Below are positions 1-6,791 of a stretch of DNA of 37,658 bases, piece after piece. A model generated the notes under the pieces. That model saw nothing but the letters and a program-made list of their open reading frames with translations, ran no database searches and was not told the origin of the DNA. The stretch's first letter is position 1. Every line of letters begins with the position of its first letter. The DNA is taken from the NCBI RefSeq assembly GCF_900101165.1, contig NZ_FNFK01000016.1:1-37658 (forward strand). The letters run 5' to 3'. The stretch comes from Alkalibacterium thalassium (GTDB taxonomy: Bacteria; Bacillota; Bacilli; Lactobacillales; Carnobacteriaceae_A). Position numbers and translations under genes: made by a program.

Positions 1-57
1 GGCTACCGGGGGCATCGGGATAGAGTAGGAGCTCTGAATATCGCCCAAACAACCTAA
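1..57 (+). CDS. tnpB: TnpB C-terminus (partial, IS200/IS605 family)
   Basis: The reading frame is open from the window edge to a TAA at 55-57. It encodes GYRGHRDRVGALNIAQTT, the C-terminal end of a TnpB RNA-guided nuclease: the HRDRVGALNI stretch holds the third RuvC Asp (compare CLDRDINASQNL in the complete copy at 11042-12121). Only 18 residues lie in the window, so activity cannot be judged. It belongs to a different subgroup from the other two copies here, because its C-terminus and right-end hairpin differ from theirs. Confidence 0.8.
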   Translation, partial: GYRGHRDRVGALNIAQTT

Positions 58-213
58 CTCATATGGTCACAGTATGAGTGCCCATGGAGCTATAGGCTCT
101 GCCATGGGAGGGGTGATGGCACACCCTTAAACTTAAGGCTTGAACAAAACAGAAATGGCCTGCGTTCGACAAAGCACTTAAGAATCCCACTGCTTTAGCT
201 GTGGGAGTGTCAA
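1..213 (+). mobile_element. 3' part of an IS200/IS605-type element with right-end hairpin
   Basis: After the tnpB stop come about 125 nt without a gene, then a hairpin with stem TCCCAC (185-190) / GTGGGA (201-206) followed by GTGTCAA at 207-213. Such a subterminal hairpin is typical of the right end of these elements and doubles as the 3' part of the TnpB guide (omega) RNA. The exact right boundary is inferred to be near 213. The element ends only about 117 nt upstream of selD. Confidence 0.6.
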
Positions 214-225
214 TTATAAGACTGG

Positions 226-248
226 GATTCTTTTTCAAAAAAAGAATC
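226..248. repeat. Short perfect inverted repeat between the IS end and selD
   Basis: GATTCTTTTT (226-235) pairs with AAAAAGAATC (239-248) around a 3-nt loop. No T-run follows on either side, so it is not a clear terminator. It lies just beyond the IS right end, in the stretch that should hold the selD promoter. I see no convincing -35/-10 pair here. Confidence 0.4.
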
Positions 249-329
249 GACTTATCCTGTAACAGAATGAGTCTAGTAATGGTAAACTGTAGGTACATTG
301 ACCACCAATCAGGAAAGAAGGCATATATC

Positions 330-1370
330 ATGACTCAAGTTAAACTGACGACGCTTACTAAAAAAGGCGGCTGCGGATGTAAGATCGGACCGAGTGAACT
401 GCGCGAGGTTTTGCATACCCTGCCGGAAACAAAAAAAGATCCGAATCTTCTGGTCGGACTGGATACAGGAGATGACGCCGGGGTGTACAAACTGACGGAT
501 GACCTGGCCATCGTTCAGACGCTGGATTTCTTCACACCAATCGTGGATGACCCGTATGATTTTGGTCAGGTCGCAGCGGCCAATGCACTGAGTGACGTCT
601 ATGCAATGGGCGGTACACCGATCACTGCTTTGAATATCGTTGCCTTCCCTATCTTCAATCTGGATAAATCGATTCTGACAGAGATTCTTAGAGGGGCCAG
701 CGATAAGGTTCAGGAAGCCGGTTGTAATCTCGTAGGAGGCCATTCCATCGATGATCAGGAACCGAAATTCGGGCTGTCGGTAACTGGGACGATCCATCCC
801 GACGACATCCGGACCAATGCCGGAGCAAAACTGGGAGACAAGCTGATCCTGACTAAGCCCATCGGTGTAGGTATTTCCACTACGGCGCTTAAGCGGGGAC
901 TCTTAACTTATGACGAGATTCGTCGAGTGACGGCTGTGATGGCTACTCTGAATAAAGACGCGGCTGAAGTGATGAATGCTTATGATGTACACGCCTGTAC
1001 GGATGTGACCGGCTTCGGACTTCTTGGACATCTATCAGAAATGGCTGCAGAGAGTCATCAGGCGCTGATGATTATGAAAGACGATGTGCCGGTGCTGTCC
1101 CGTGTGCGTGATCTAGCTGAAGAAGGTGTCATTCCAGGAGGATCCAAGAACAACTTCAATCATGTGAAAGCGGTCGTTCACTTTGACGAACGGCTAGATT
1201 CGATCGACCAAATCATTCTAGCTGATGCTGTCACGTCAGGTGGCCTGCTGATGTCCGTCAATCCGGATGAGGCAGCGGCCATGATAGACGCCTTACAGAA
1301 TAAAGGCATCGACGCACGCATAATCGGTGAAGTCACAGATGGACAAGAAGGACATATTTATGTCAGATAA
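330..1370 (+). CDS. selD: Selenide, water dikinase (selenophosphate synthetase)
   Basis: SelD makes selenophosphate from selenide and ATP, the selenium donor for tRNA 2-selenouridine and for selenocysteine. The 346-residue product has the N-terminal glycine-rich active-site loop GGCGCK, with C15 and K18 matching catalytic C17 and K20 of the E. coli enzyme. The catalytic position is Cys, encoded normally, so this is not a selenoprotein form. The downstream blocks GLDTGDDAGVY and DVTGFGLLGHL are typical of SelD. I chose the ATG at 330 because AGGAAAGAAGG precedes it and the family N-terminus begins here; a longer in-frame extension would run into the IS right end. mnmH follows after 14 nt, and its ribosome site overlaps the selD stop. 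This points to selenium use for tRNA modification; selA and selB are not in the window. Confidence 0.95.
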   Translation: MTQVKLTTLTKKGGCGCKIGPSELREVLHTLPETKKDPNLLVGLDTGDDAGVYKLTDDLAIVQTLDFFTPIVDDPYDFGQVAAANALSDVYAMGGTPITALNIVAFPIFNLDKSILTEILRGASDKVQEAGCNLVGGHSIDDQEPKFGLSVTGTIHPDDIRTNAGAKLGDKLILTKPIGVGISTTALKRGLLTYDEIRRVTAVMATLNKDAAEVMNAYDVHACTDVTGFGLLGHLSEMAAESHQALMIMKDDVPVLSRVRDLAEEGVIPGGSKNNFNHVKAVVHFDERLDSIDQIILADAVTSGGLLMSVNPDEAAAMIDALQNKGIDARIIGEVTDGQEGHIYVR

Positions 1371-1384
1371 GAAAGGACTCTTCT

Positions 1385-2428
1385 ATGTTTAAAGATATTT
1401 CACCCTCGGACCTGTTTGAACTCAAAGAAGCCGGACACGTCGTCGTAGATGTCCGTGCGCCTAAGGAATTCAAGGAAGCAACGATCCCAGGAGCGATCAA
1501 TATTCCTCTGTTTTCAGACGAGGAACGTGCTCAAGTCGGAACGACATACAAGCATCAGGGGCAGGAGGCAGCGAAGGAGCTCGGACTGGAGATCTTTTCG
1601 AAGAAGCTGCCGGACTTTATCAGACAGTTCAAGGAGCTGAAGTCTCCGGTCACTGTCTTCTGCTGGCGCGGGGGGATGCGCAGCACAACTGCCGCTACAG
1701 TAACTGATTTGATGAATATCAAAGTCAATCGACTGACCGGCGGAATCCGAGCGTATAGAAACTGGATGAAAGAGCAGATCGACACGCTTCCCCTTCCTCC
1801 TTTTTATGTGCTGAACGGCCATACTGGAAATGGCAAGACTCATATCCTACGTCAGCTCAAACAGGAAAACTATCCTGTGATCGATTTCGAAGGCATGGCG
1901 CGTCACCGCGGATCCATTTTCGGTCAGATCGGTCTTGAACCCAGTAATCAGCGCATGTTCAATCTTCTTCTAGGTGAGGAACTCCTGCGGTACCAGCAGT
2001 CCCCCTATATCCTGGTAGAAGGCGAAAGTGCCCGTATCGGCAAAGTCATTATTCCAGAACGTATTTTTCAGCATAAAGAAATCAGCTCTCAGCTGGTCGT
2101 TGATCTGCCACTTGAAGAACGGGTCGCCATCATTCTTGACGACTATTCGCCTGATGCTTACCATAATGACTGTCTGCTGGCCTTTGAACGAATCAGACGC
2201 CGTATCCATACACCTGTATCAAAAGCGGTCGGCGAAGCCCTTGAAACAGGAGACTATCCGGAAGCAGTCAAGCTTCTTCTGACCTATTATTATGATCCGC
2301 ATTACAACCGATCGATCACACGGTCTGATGCACCGGAAACATCTATCGAGGCTTCAACTCTCGAAGAAGCTGTTGATAAGGTTAGGACGCAACTCGACAG
2401 TCTGAATAAGATCAGACAGCAAAACTGA
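1385..2428 (+). CDS. mnmH: tRNA 2-selenouridine synthase (MnmH/SelU)
   Basis: MnmH replaces the sulfur of 2-thiouridine at the wobble position of certain tRNAs with selenium, using selenophosphate and a prenyl (geranyl) donor. The 347-residue protein starts with a rhodanese domain (about residues 1-130) carrying the active Cys in FCWRGGMRS (C93). A P-loop domain follows with Walker A GHTGNGKT (residues 145-152). Length and domain order match the family (E. coli about 364). AAGAAAGGA overlapping the selD stop serves as ribosome site, so the two genes are probably cotranscribed and translationally coupled. The substrate supplier and the user sit side by side. Confidence 0.95.
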   Translation: MFKDISPSDLFELKEAGHVVVDVRAPKEFKEATIPGAINIPLFSDEERAQVGTTYKHQGQEAAKELGLEIFSKKLPDFIRQFKELKSPVTVFCWRGGMRSTTAATVTDLMNIKVNRLTGGIRAYRNWMKEQIDTLPLPPFYVLNGHTGNGKTHILRQLKQENYPVIDFEGMARHRGSIFGQIGLEPSNQRMFNLLLGEELLRYQQSPYILVEGESARIGKVIIPERIFQHKEISSQLVVDLPLEERVAIILDDYSPDAYHNDCLLAFERIRRRIHTPVSKAVGEALETGDYPEAVKLLLTYYYDPHYNRSITRSDAPETSIEASTLEEAVDKVRTQLDSLNKIRQQN

Positions 2429-2432
2429 TACG

Positions 2433-2515
2433 CAATGAATGCCCAGCCTGCTTTTATCCGGGTGTAGTCCACTATGTCAGCCTGTCTGACATCTGACTAC
2501 TGGACTAGTTCATTG
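2433..2515. repeat. Nested three-block inverted repeat between mnmH and the membrane gene
   Basis: Three stem blocks nest around the loop CCTGT (2481-2485): ATGTCAG (2474-2480) / CTGACAT (2486-2492), TAGTCCA (2465-2471) / TGGACTA (2501-2507), and CAATGAA (2433-2439) / TTCATTG (2509-2515). No T-run follows, so it is not a classical terminator. It fills nearly the whole 106-nt spacer and ends 6 nt before the AAAGGAG ribosome site of the next gene. It could be an RNA-processing, stability or regulatory element. Confidence 0.6.
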
Positions 2516-2534
2516 TGCTCAAAGGAGCGATTTC

Positions 2535-3344
2535 ATGTTTACATTAGGCAGAAAGATTGATCCTCGAATCAAGACTAATCTGGCCATTGTCACCGGTACT
2601 TTTGCTGCCTTCATTGCCGGCTGGCTGTTAACTACCGAGCTGATTTCCGGATTTTACTTAGGCGGCACAGTGTTCGTGACTTGGGCCCTTTCCAGAGATG
2701 TGGATCCCGCCCACAGCTATTCAGCTTTCGTCGCTGTCTTCTTGACTCTGACGAATCTGCTTTACATCGAAACAATCGAAACCACTCAGATTCTGGTGCT
2801 GTTCTGGCTTATTCTCATTCTGCGGGCAGTAAACGGCATAACCGGTAAAACGTTGACGTTACTGGACATCCTTCTGGCTCTCGGATTTACTGTCTTTCTT
2901 TCATTTAATCAGGCGAACAGGCTCTACTTGTTCGTTTTCGTTCTCGCAATGGCTGGTCTCTACAGAATTGGAGAACGCCAGAAAGCAGTTCTAGCAGCCG
3001 GTATCCTCGCCTTCGCACTAGCTATCGTCCAATTGCTGTTTATGCATCGGCTCACACTCGCGGCATTCGATGGGCAGGATCCGGTGACTCTAATTCTGAT
3101 CGCGGTGACTGTTCTGTCGGCAGTTCTTTTCTGGTTTATTTCAAGACGTGAGTGTAAGGATGACCAGGGTAAACAGGCAGACCTCAGGCGAATTTTCACG
3201 GGGCAGGTCATCTACTGTGCAGCTGTTCTGCTTCTGGTCTTTTTCGAAGACTTATCTATAAACGATCATCTAATCCACCTATCAGTCCTCTTGGGAAGCG
3301 TGATCCACTATATGTGGTTAAGAATTAAAGAAGCCGGAGCCTGA
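2535..3344 (+). CDS. Polytopic membrane protein of unknown function
   Basis: The 269-residue protein has about eight hydrophobic segments (for example around residues 15-60, 70-105, 110-160, 175-205 and 220-260) separated by short charged loops. I recognise no catalytic or transport motif. It starts at an ATG with AAAGGAG eight nt upstream. It lies downstream of selD-mnmH on the same strand, separated by the nested inverted repeat. Cotranscription, and hence a link to selenium, is possible but unproven. A plain membrane protein of the local genome is equally possible. Confidence 0.7.
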   Translation: MFTLGRKIDPRIKTNLAIVTGTFAAFIAGWLLTTELISGFYLGGTVFVTWALSRDVDPAHSYSAFVAVFLTLTNLLYIETIETTQILVLFWLILILRAVNGITGKTLTLLDILLALGFTVFLSFNQANRLYLFVFVLAMAGLYRIGERQKAVLAAGILAFALAIVQLLFMHRLTLAAFDGQDPVTLILIAVTVLSAVLFWFISRRECKDDQGKQADLRRIFTGQVIYCAAVLLLVFFEDLSINDHLIHLSVLLGSVIHYMWLRIKEAGA

Positions 3345-3376
3345 GGGCAAACCTCAATCAATTACACTGCATGCAA

Positions 3377-3433
3377 AAATAAAGAGCTGTACAAGAACCA
3401 CCAACCTTGGTCTTCTAGTACAGCTCTTTATTT
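3377..3433. terminator. Bidirectional terminator shared by the membrane gene and the toxin gene
   Basis: AAATAAAGAGCTGTAC (3377-3392) pairs perfectly with GTACAGCTCTTTATTT (3418-3433), with additional pairing inside the loop. T-rich flanks lie on both sides. The right arm contains the last codons and stop of the toxin gene, so the hairpin overlaps coding sequence. Confidence 0.85.
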
Positions 3434-3720
3434 ATACGATCTACTGCTGCGTGATAAACGTATTGATTCTCCCGTTTACCTATTGCAATGACTTGTATGA
3501 TTTCCAGTCCTTCTTCGGATTCTCTAAATACAATCCTTAATCCAGCTTTCTTATGCTTCAGCTTTCTGCATCCCGTCATCTCCCCTTTTAAGGGTTGCCC
3601 AACCTCCATGCCATAGGACTGAAGCTTAGCTATGGATTTTCTCAACAGTATTTTTTGTGACCTGTTCAAAGATCGGAAGTCCTTCTTTGCCTCTTCGATA
3701 AACACAACGTCATAACTCAT
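3415..3720 (-). CDS. RelE/ParE-superfamily toxin
   Basis: The product is 101 residues and begins MSYDVVFIEEAKKDFRSL. The plan fits the RelE/ParE fold: N-terminal beta strand, two helices rich in Lys/Arg, then LKHKKAGLRIVFRESEEGLEIIQVIAIGKREN with the usual GLRIVF and IAIGKR strands. Members are mRNA interferases or gyrase poisons; the sequence alone does not decide which. I chose the ATG whose A is shared with the antitoxin stop (TAATG); a GTG nine nt upstream is in frame but has no better ribosome site. The gene is translated after its antitoxin and its stop codon is inside the terminator stem. Confidence 0.85.
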   Translation of the reverse strand: MSYDVVFIEEAKKDFRSLNRSQKILLRKSIAKLQSYGMEVGQPLKGEMTGCRKLKHKKAGLRIVFRESEEGLEIIQVIAIGKRENQYVYHAAVDRINKELY

Positions 3721-4055
3721 TAGTCCCACCCATTGTCGTCAGGGTCGTATTCGGCTTCAGCCAGTTCTTTACCCATAACAGCTTCCAGAGAAAAAGTTCT
3801 CACATCCTTTTGAGCATCCTGTGCCTTCAATCTTCGGGAAACCTCGTAATCCAGCAGTTCTTCTTCCAGATCATCGATTTTTTGAATAAGCGCCTCATAG
3901 TGCTGCTGGGTAAGCATAACACCGGCAACATTATCACGATTTAAGATATAGACCCCCTCATTTAATTCTTCAGCTTTCTTGAAGATATCCATCGGACTCT
4001 TCTTCACATCAGATATCGATCCTTTTGGAATATTTCCTATCAGTTCAAACGCCAT
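3720..4055 (-). CDS. Phd/YefM-type antitoxin
   Basis: The 111-residue protein has an N-terminal part in Phd/YefM style (residues 1-60: short strand, SISDVKKSPMDIFKKAEE, YILNRDNVAGVMLTQQHYEAL). An acidic helical tail ending DPDDNGWD should bind and neutralise the toxin. AAGGAGG lies in front of the ATG. The stop codon shares one base with the toxin start, the usual coupling for type II modules. Autoregulation is likely: a perfect 12-bp palindrome lies just upstream of a TATAAT -10 hexamer. Confidence 0.85.
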   Translation of the reverse strand: MAFELIGNIPKGSISDVKKSPMDIFKKAEELNEGVYILNRDNVAGVMLTQQHYEALIQKIDDLEEELLDYEVSRRLKAQDAQKDVRTFSLEAVMGKELAEAEYDPDDNGWD

Positions 4056-4081
4056 ACTTTTTGCCTCCTTCTTTTACTAGG

Positions 4082-4107
4082 ATTATATCATTTAGACTTT
4101 TAAAAGT
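4082..4107 (-). promoter_or_regulatory. Toxin-antitoxin promoter with palindromic operator
   Basis: On the minus strand a TATAAT hexamer (4082-4087) lies 26 nt upstream of the antitoxin ATG. Directly upstream is the perfect palindrome ACTTTTAAAAGT (4096-4107), in the -10/-35 spacer region. This is where a Phd-type antitoxin-toxin complex would repress its own promoter. The -35 hexamer is not clear. Confidence 0.6.
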
Positions 4108-4238
4108 TTTTAAAAAAACTCTCGAACGTCCTGTTAATTGCTTATAATTCTATCAGAATTTTTCCTTTGTAAAATGTAATGAGACCCTGCAATATTGAGT
4201 GCTTAATGATACACTGTAACCAAAAGGAGGACACCATC

Positions 4239-4985
4239 ATGTCAATCCCTCTATACGAACCATTGAATACACTGAAGAAAGTTGACGATAACATCTGGAT
4301 CGTGGACGCCGGACTTATCAAGATGAGCGTATCCGTACTTAAGGTCCCTTTCTCCACACGCATGACCATTGTAAAATTGAATGACAGCACGCTATGGATC
4401 CATTCGCCAGTTGCCCCTGATGAAGGGCTGTTTAAAGAAATCGATGCACTGGGAAAAGTCGGACATCTCGTTTCGCCGAACAAGATCCATTATGCCTACA
4501 TTGCGGACTGGAAAGCCCGCTATCCGGAAGCTAAGACCTGGGCAAGTCCCGGGGTCGATGATCGGGCAGCATCGCAGAATATTCCTGTAGCGTTTGAGTA
4601 TGCTCTGGAAGATTCCGCTCCATCTGACTGGTCTGCGGACATTGACCAGCTGATTTTCAAAGGCAGCCGGGCACTTGAGGAAGTCGTCTTTTTTCATAAA
4701 GAAAGCCGAACGCTGATTTTAACTGATCTCATCGAGAATTTTGAACCTGAACGCACTGAGAGCCTAATGTGGCGATCAGTCTATAAAGCAGCCGGCATCG
4801 CTCATCCAGACGGAAAAACGCCGATCGATATGCGGATGACTTTTGCCGGACAGAAGGATCAGGCCAGAGCGTCCTACAAGCGCATGCTTGAATGGCAGCC
4901 TGAGAAAGTCATTCTTGCTCACGGGAAATGGTACGAAGAAAACGGGACAGAGGAACTGAAACGCGCCTTCAGATGGCTGGACTAA
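4239..4985 (+). CDS. DUF4336-type metallo-beta-lactamase-fold protein
   Basis: The 248-residue protein opens with MSIPLYEPLNTLKKVDDNIWIVDAG and contains SPNKIHYAYIADWKARYP, ILTDLIENFEPE and a C-terminal VILAHGKWYEENG. These fit the DUF4336 family, which resembles the metallo-beta-lactamase fold but lacks the full HxHxDH set. Enzymatic activity is unknown. The start is the ATG behind AAAAGGAGG (4222-4230); a longer in-frame extension lacks a ribosome site. The gene stands alone, with a strong terminator 14 nt after its stop. Confidence 0.75.
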   Translation: MSIPLYEPLNTLKKVDDNIWIVDAGLIKMSVSVLKVPFSTRMTIVKLNDSTLWIHSPVAPDEGLFKEIDALGKVGHLVSPNKIHYAYIADWKARYPEAKTWASPGVDDRAASQNIPVAFEYALEDSAPSDWSADIDQLIFKGSRALEEVVFFHKESRTLILTDLIENFEPERTESLMWRSVYKAAGIAHPDGKTPIDMRMTFAGQKDQARASYKRMLEWQPEKVILAHGKWYEENGTEELKRAFRWLD

Positions 4986-4998
4986 GGTAATACCAGCG

Positions 4999-5046
4999 AA
5001 AAAACGGATTAATGGTCGTGAATAACCTGACCTTAATCCGTTTTTT
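4999..5046 (+). terminator. Intrinsic terminator after the DUF4336 gene
   Basis: AAAAAACGGATTAATGGTC (4999-5017) pairs with GACCTTAATCCGTTTTTT (5029-5046) with a single bulged T, ending in six T. Confidence 0.9.
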
Positions 5047-5259
5047 AATGACGGTGACAATGGATCATATATCGTCTTCCACTCCAGTGGAGAAGTAGAA
5101 GCACATACTGAATCAGAAGATAGTACTTTGGTCATTCATTTGACTGAAACTGAAACAGATGGGGTGATAATTAATCAGTTTACCTACTACTTAACGACGG
5201 GTGAAGAACACGATACTATTCAAGTAAGAGTCAACGATGAACGATTCCTTTTGACCTGA
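5047..5259 (+). pseudogene. 5'-truncated remnant of an unidentified gene
   Basis: A frame is open from the terminator to a TGA at 5257-5259 (about 70 codons). It reads as ordinary protein (NDGDNGSYIVFHSSGEVE, later INQFTYYLTTGEEH and IQVRVNDERFLLT), but has no ATG and no ribosome site. The amphipathic beta-like pattern suggests the C-terminus of an extracellular or adaptor-like domain. I do not recognise the family. It is most simply the tail of a gene whose front was lost when the neighbouring terminator-bearing segment was joined here. Confidence 0.45.
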
Positions 5260-5389
5260 GGGTAGCAATGTAACAGGTTAGGAGACCTCTGTTCTAATAA
5301 TGCTATAGACCGGAATGTTTTAAAGCATTACTAAGTCTGACATTAAAATATTACAGCCTTAATCCCACTAAAACCCTTTCAGTAACTAT

Positions 5390-5417
5390 TTGACTAAAAT
5401 TAACAAAGGATTATATT
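5390..5417 (+). promoter_or_regulatory. Sigma-A-type promoter for the leader / BASS transporter unit
   Basis: TTGACT (5390-5395) and TATATT (5412-5417) are separated by 16 nt. Transcription would start near 5424, giving an untranslated leader of about 330 nt that contains the leader peptide and hairpins. The stretch 5260-5389 before it holds nothing I can identify. Confidence 0.6.
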
Positions 5418-5504
5418 TTTTGCTTGTATTCTCATTTTTTTCTCTTTATTATTTAACCTAATCACTTATCAGACAGTAATTTCTCTTTAAGGAAGGACAA
5501 ACTC

Positions 5505-5558
5505 ATGACTAGACAATCTTACTCAAGTTTAATTATCATTATTAGATTCAGGGCTTAA
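5505..5558 (+). CDS. 17-residue Leu/Ile-rich leader peptide
   Basis: ATG to TAA encodes MTRQSYSSLIIIIRFRA. The ribosome site AAGGAAGG (5489-5496) is placed eight nt upstream of the ATG. A Leu codon (TTA) is followed by four consecutive Ile codons (ATT ATC ATT ATT, 5532-5543), the hallmark of amino-acid attenuation peptides such as those of ilv operons. The stop codon is followed within 30 nt by two mutually exclusive hairpins and a terminator, then by the BASS transporter gene. The predicted role is sensing charged tRNA-Ile (or Leu) during translation. It is too short to be a functional protein by itself. Confidence 0.75.
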   Translation: MTRQSYSSLIIIIRFRA

Positions 5559-5584
5559 CACTGTATTTTTCTTACAGCTGTTCA

Positions 5585-5657
5585 AGTCCTATTCATGGTT
5601 GTTTATGAATGGGACTTAGGCCTCCCATTCTTTGTTTATAGAATGGGAGGCCTTTTT
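5585..5657 (+). promoter_or_regulatory. Attenuator: alternative hairpins plus intrinsic terminator
   Basis: Segment 1 AGTCCTATTCAT (5585-5596) pairs with segment 2 ATGAATGGGACT (5605-5616). Segment 3 AGGCCTCCCATTCT (5618-5631) pairs perfectly with segment 4 AGAATGGGAGGCCT (5640-5653), followed by TTTTT, a strong terminator. GAATGGGA of segment 2 is also perfectly complementary to TCCCATTC of segment 3, so a 2:3 antiterminator excludes both hairpins. The last leader-peptide codons (AGGGCTT, 5550-5556) can pair with AAGTCCT (5584-5590), linking ribosome position to the fold. No T-box motif is visible. The polarity of control cannot be settled by reading alone. Confidence 0.75.
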
Positions 5658-5757
5658 CTATTCCAGTTGGCTGTTTGACAATTTTTTCAGGAAGGAGAAT
5701 CTACCCGTGTCGACCGTTCGTTAATTTATTATCTACTTAGAAAAGGGGAATGATTTC

Positions 5758-6732
5758 ATGCAAGTCTTTAAAAAGTTTAATCACACGTTTACTCAGTACT
5801 TATCTTTCATTGTTGTAGGTGTAGCTATTATCTCTCTCGCTCTGCCCTCTAGTTTCTTATGGGCAGCAGGGTACTTAACAAATATTCTGCAGTTTATCAT
5901 GTTTACTATGGGACTGACGATGAAACCAGCTGACTTCAGTGAAGTAATGAAGAAACCATGGCAAGTCTTCATCGTTGTTTTGGCACAATACTTGTTCATG
6001 CCTCTTTCAGCCTTTGTGTTATCACAACTTTTCCAATTACCCTCCGAAGTGGCGCTTGGTCTGATCTTGGTTGGTTGTGTCCCTGGCGGAACATCTTCCA
6101 ATGTCATCGCTTATTTGGCTAACGGAGACCTTCCTTTATCAATAAGTGCAACATCTGTTTCGACACTGATTGCACCTTTCTTGACACCTGTCATGTTGTC
6201 TTTGTATGGTGGCGCATATCTAAACGTAGATTTCTGGACGATGTTCTTATCTATCGTGCAAGTTGTTTTGGTCCCTGTCGTAACCGGCTTGCTGATTAGC
6301 CTATTTTTAGGAAATAAAACTCAAAAAGCAGAAACTGTCCTACCTACACTGTCATCTCTTGCAGTCCTTCTAGTTTTAGGGGCAACAGTTGCGGTGAACC
6401 AATCCAACTTATTAAGTACAGGTCCAGTTATTTTCCTAGTCGTCTGGTTACACAATATGAGCGGATACGGCATTAGTTATCTGGTCTGCGGCTTATTGAA
6501 ACGCGGAAAAGCTACTACCCGATCTATTGCTATCGAAGTAGGCATACAGAATACTGGTCTGGCCGCAAGCTTAGGGTTGGCGCACTTTAGCCCAGTGACT
6601 GCATTAGCCGCAGCTGCAGGAGCTATTGTTCATACTCTTTTTGGAACGATCTATGCCAGCCTATGCAGACGTAAAGACAGTAAAGAACTTAATGTATCTA
6701 AAGCTTCAGCCGGCGAACCCGTTCAGGCCTGA
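5758..6732 (+). CDS. BASS-family (bile acid:sodium symporter-like) transporter
   Basis: The 324-residue membrane protein has about ten hydrophobic segments and the family signatures GCVPGGTSSNVIAYLANGD (near residues 107-125) and EVGIQNTGLAASL (near 261-273), which form the crossing-helix Na+ sites in BASS transporters. Family members carry bile acids, pantothenate or 2-oxo acids such as ketopantoate (PanS). The Leu/Ile-rich attenuator upstream and the dehydrogenase downstream favour a 2-oxo or hydroxy acid, but this is inference. The ribosome site AAAAGGGG precedes the ATG. The next gene begins 59 nt downstream, so an operon is likely. Confidence 0.85.
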   Translation: MQVFKKFNHTFTQYLSFIVVGVAIISLALPSSFLWAAGYLTNILQFIMFTMGLTMKPADFSEVMKKPWQVFIVVLAQYLFMPLSAFVLSQLFQLPSEVALGLILVGCVPGGTSSNVIAYLANGDLPLSISATSVSTLIAPFLTPVMLSLYGGAYLNVDFWTMFLSIVQVVLVPVVTGLLISLFLGNKTQKAETVLPTLSSLAVLLVLGATVAVNQSNLLSTGPVIFLVVWLHNMSGYGISYLVCGLLKRGKATTRSIAIEVGIQNTGLAASLGLAHFSPVTALAAAAGAIVHTLFGTIYASLCRRKDSKELNVSKASAGEPVQA

Positions 6733-6791
6733 CGAATCACATATACAATTCATTTTCGAACGGACACACTTTATAGAAAGTAGGAGATAAT

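Noticed and set aside
330-1370. SelD as a selenoprotein with an in-frame UGA
   Set aside because: The catalytic position is a normal Cys codon in GGCGCK; there is no in-frame TGA and no SECIS-like need.
5585-5653. T-box riboswitch in front of the BASS transporter
   Set aside because: No T-box core motif (AGGGTGG...GCG type) and no specifier-loop architecture is visible; the leader peptide with Ile codons explains the hairpins better.
5654-5757. Second promoter (TTGACA at about 5679) and a five-codon GTG frame behind AGGAAGGAG
   Set aside because: No acceptable -10 lies at the right distance, and the frame is too short to support.
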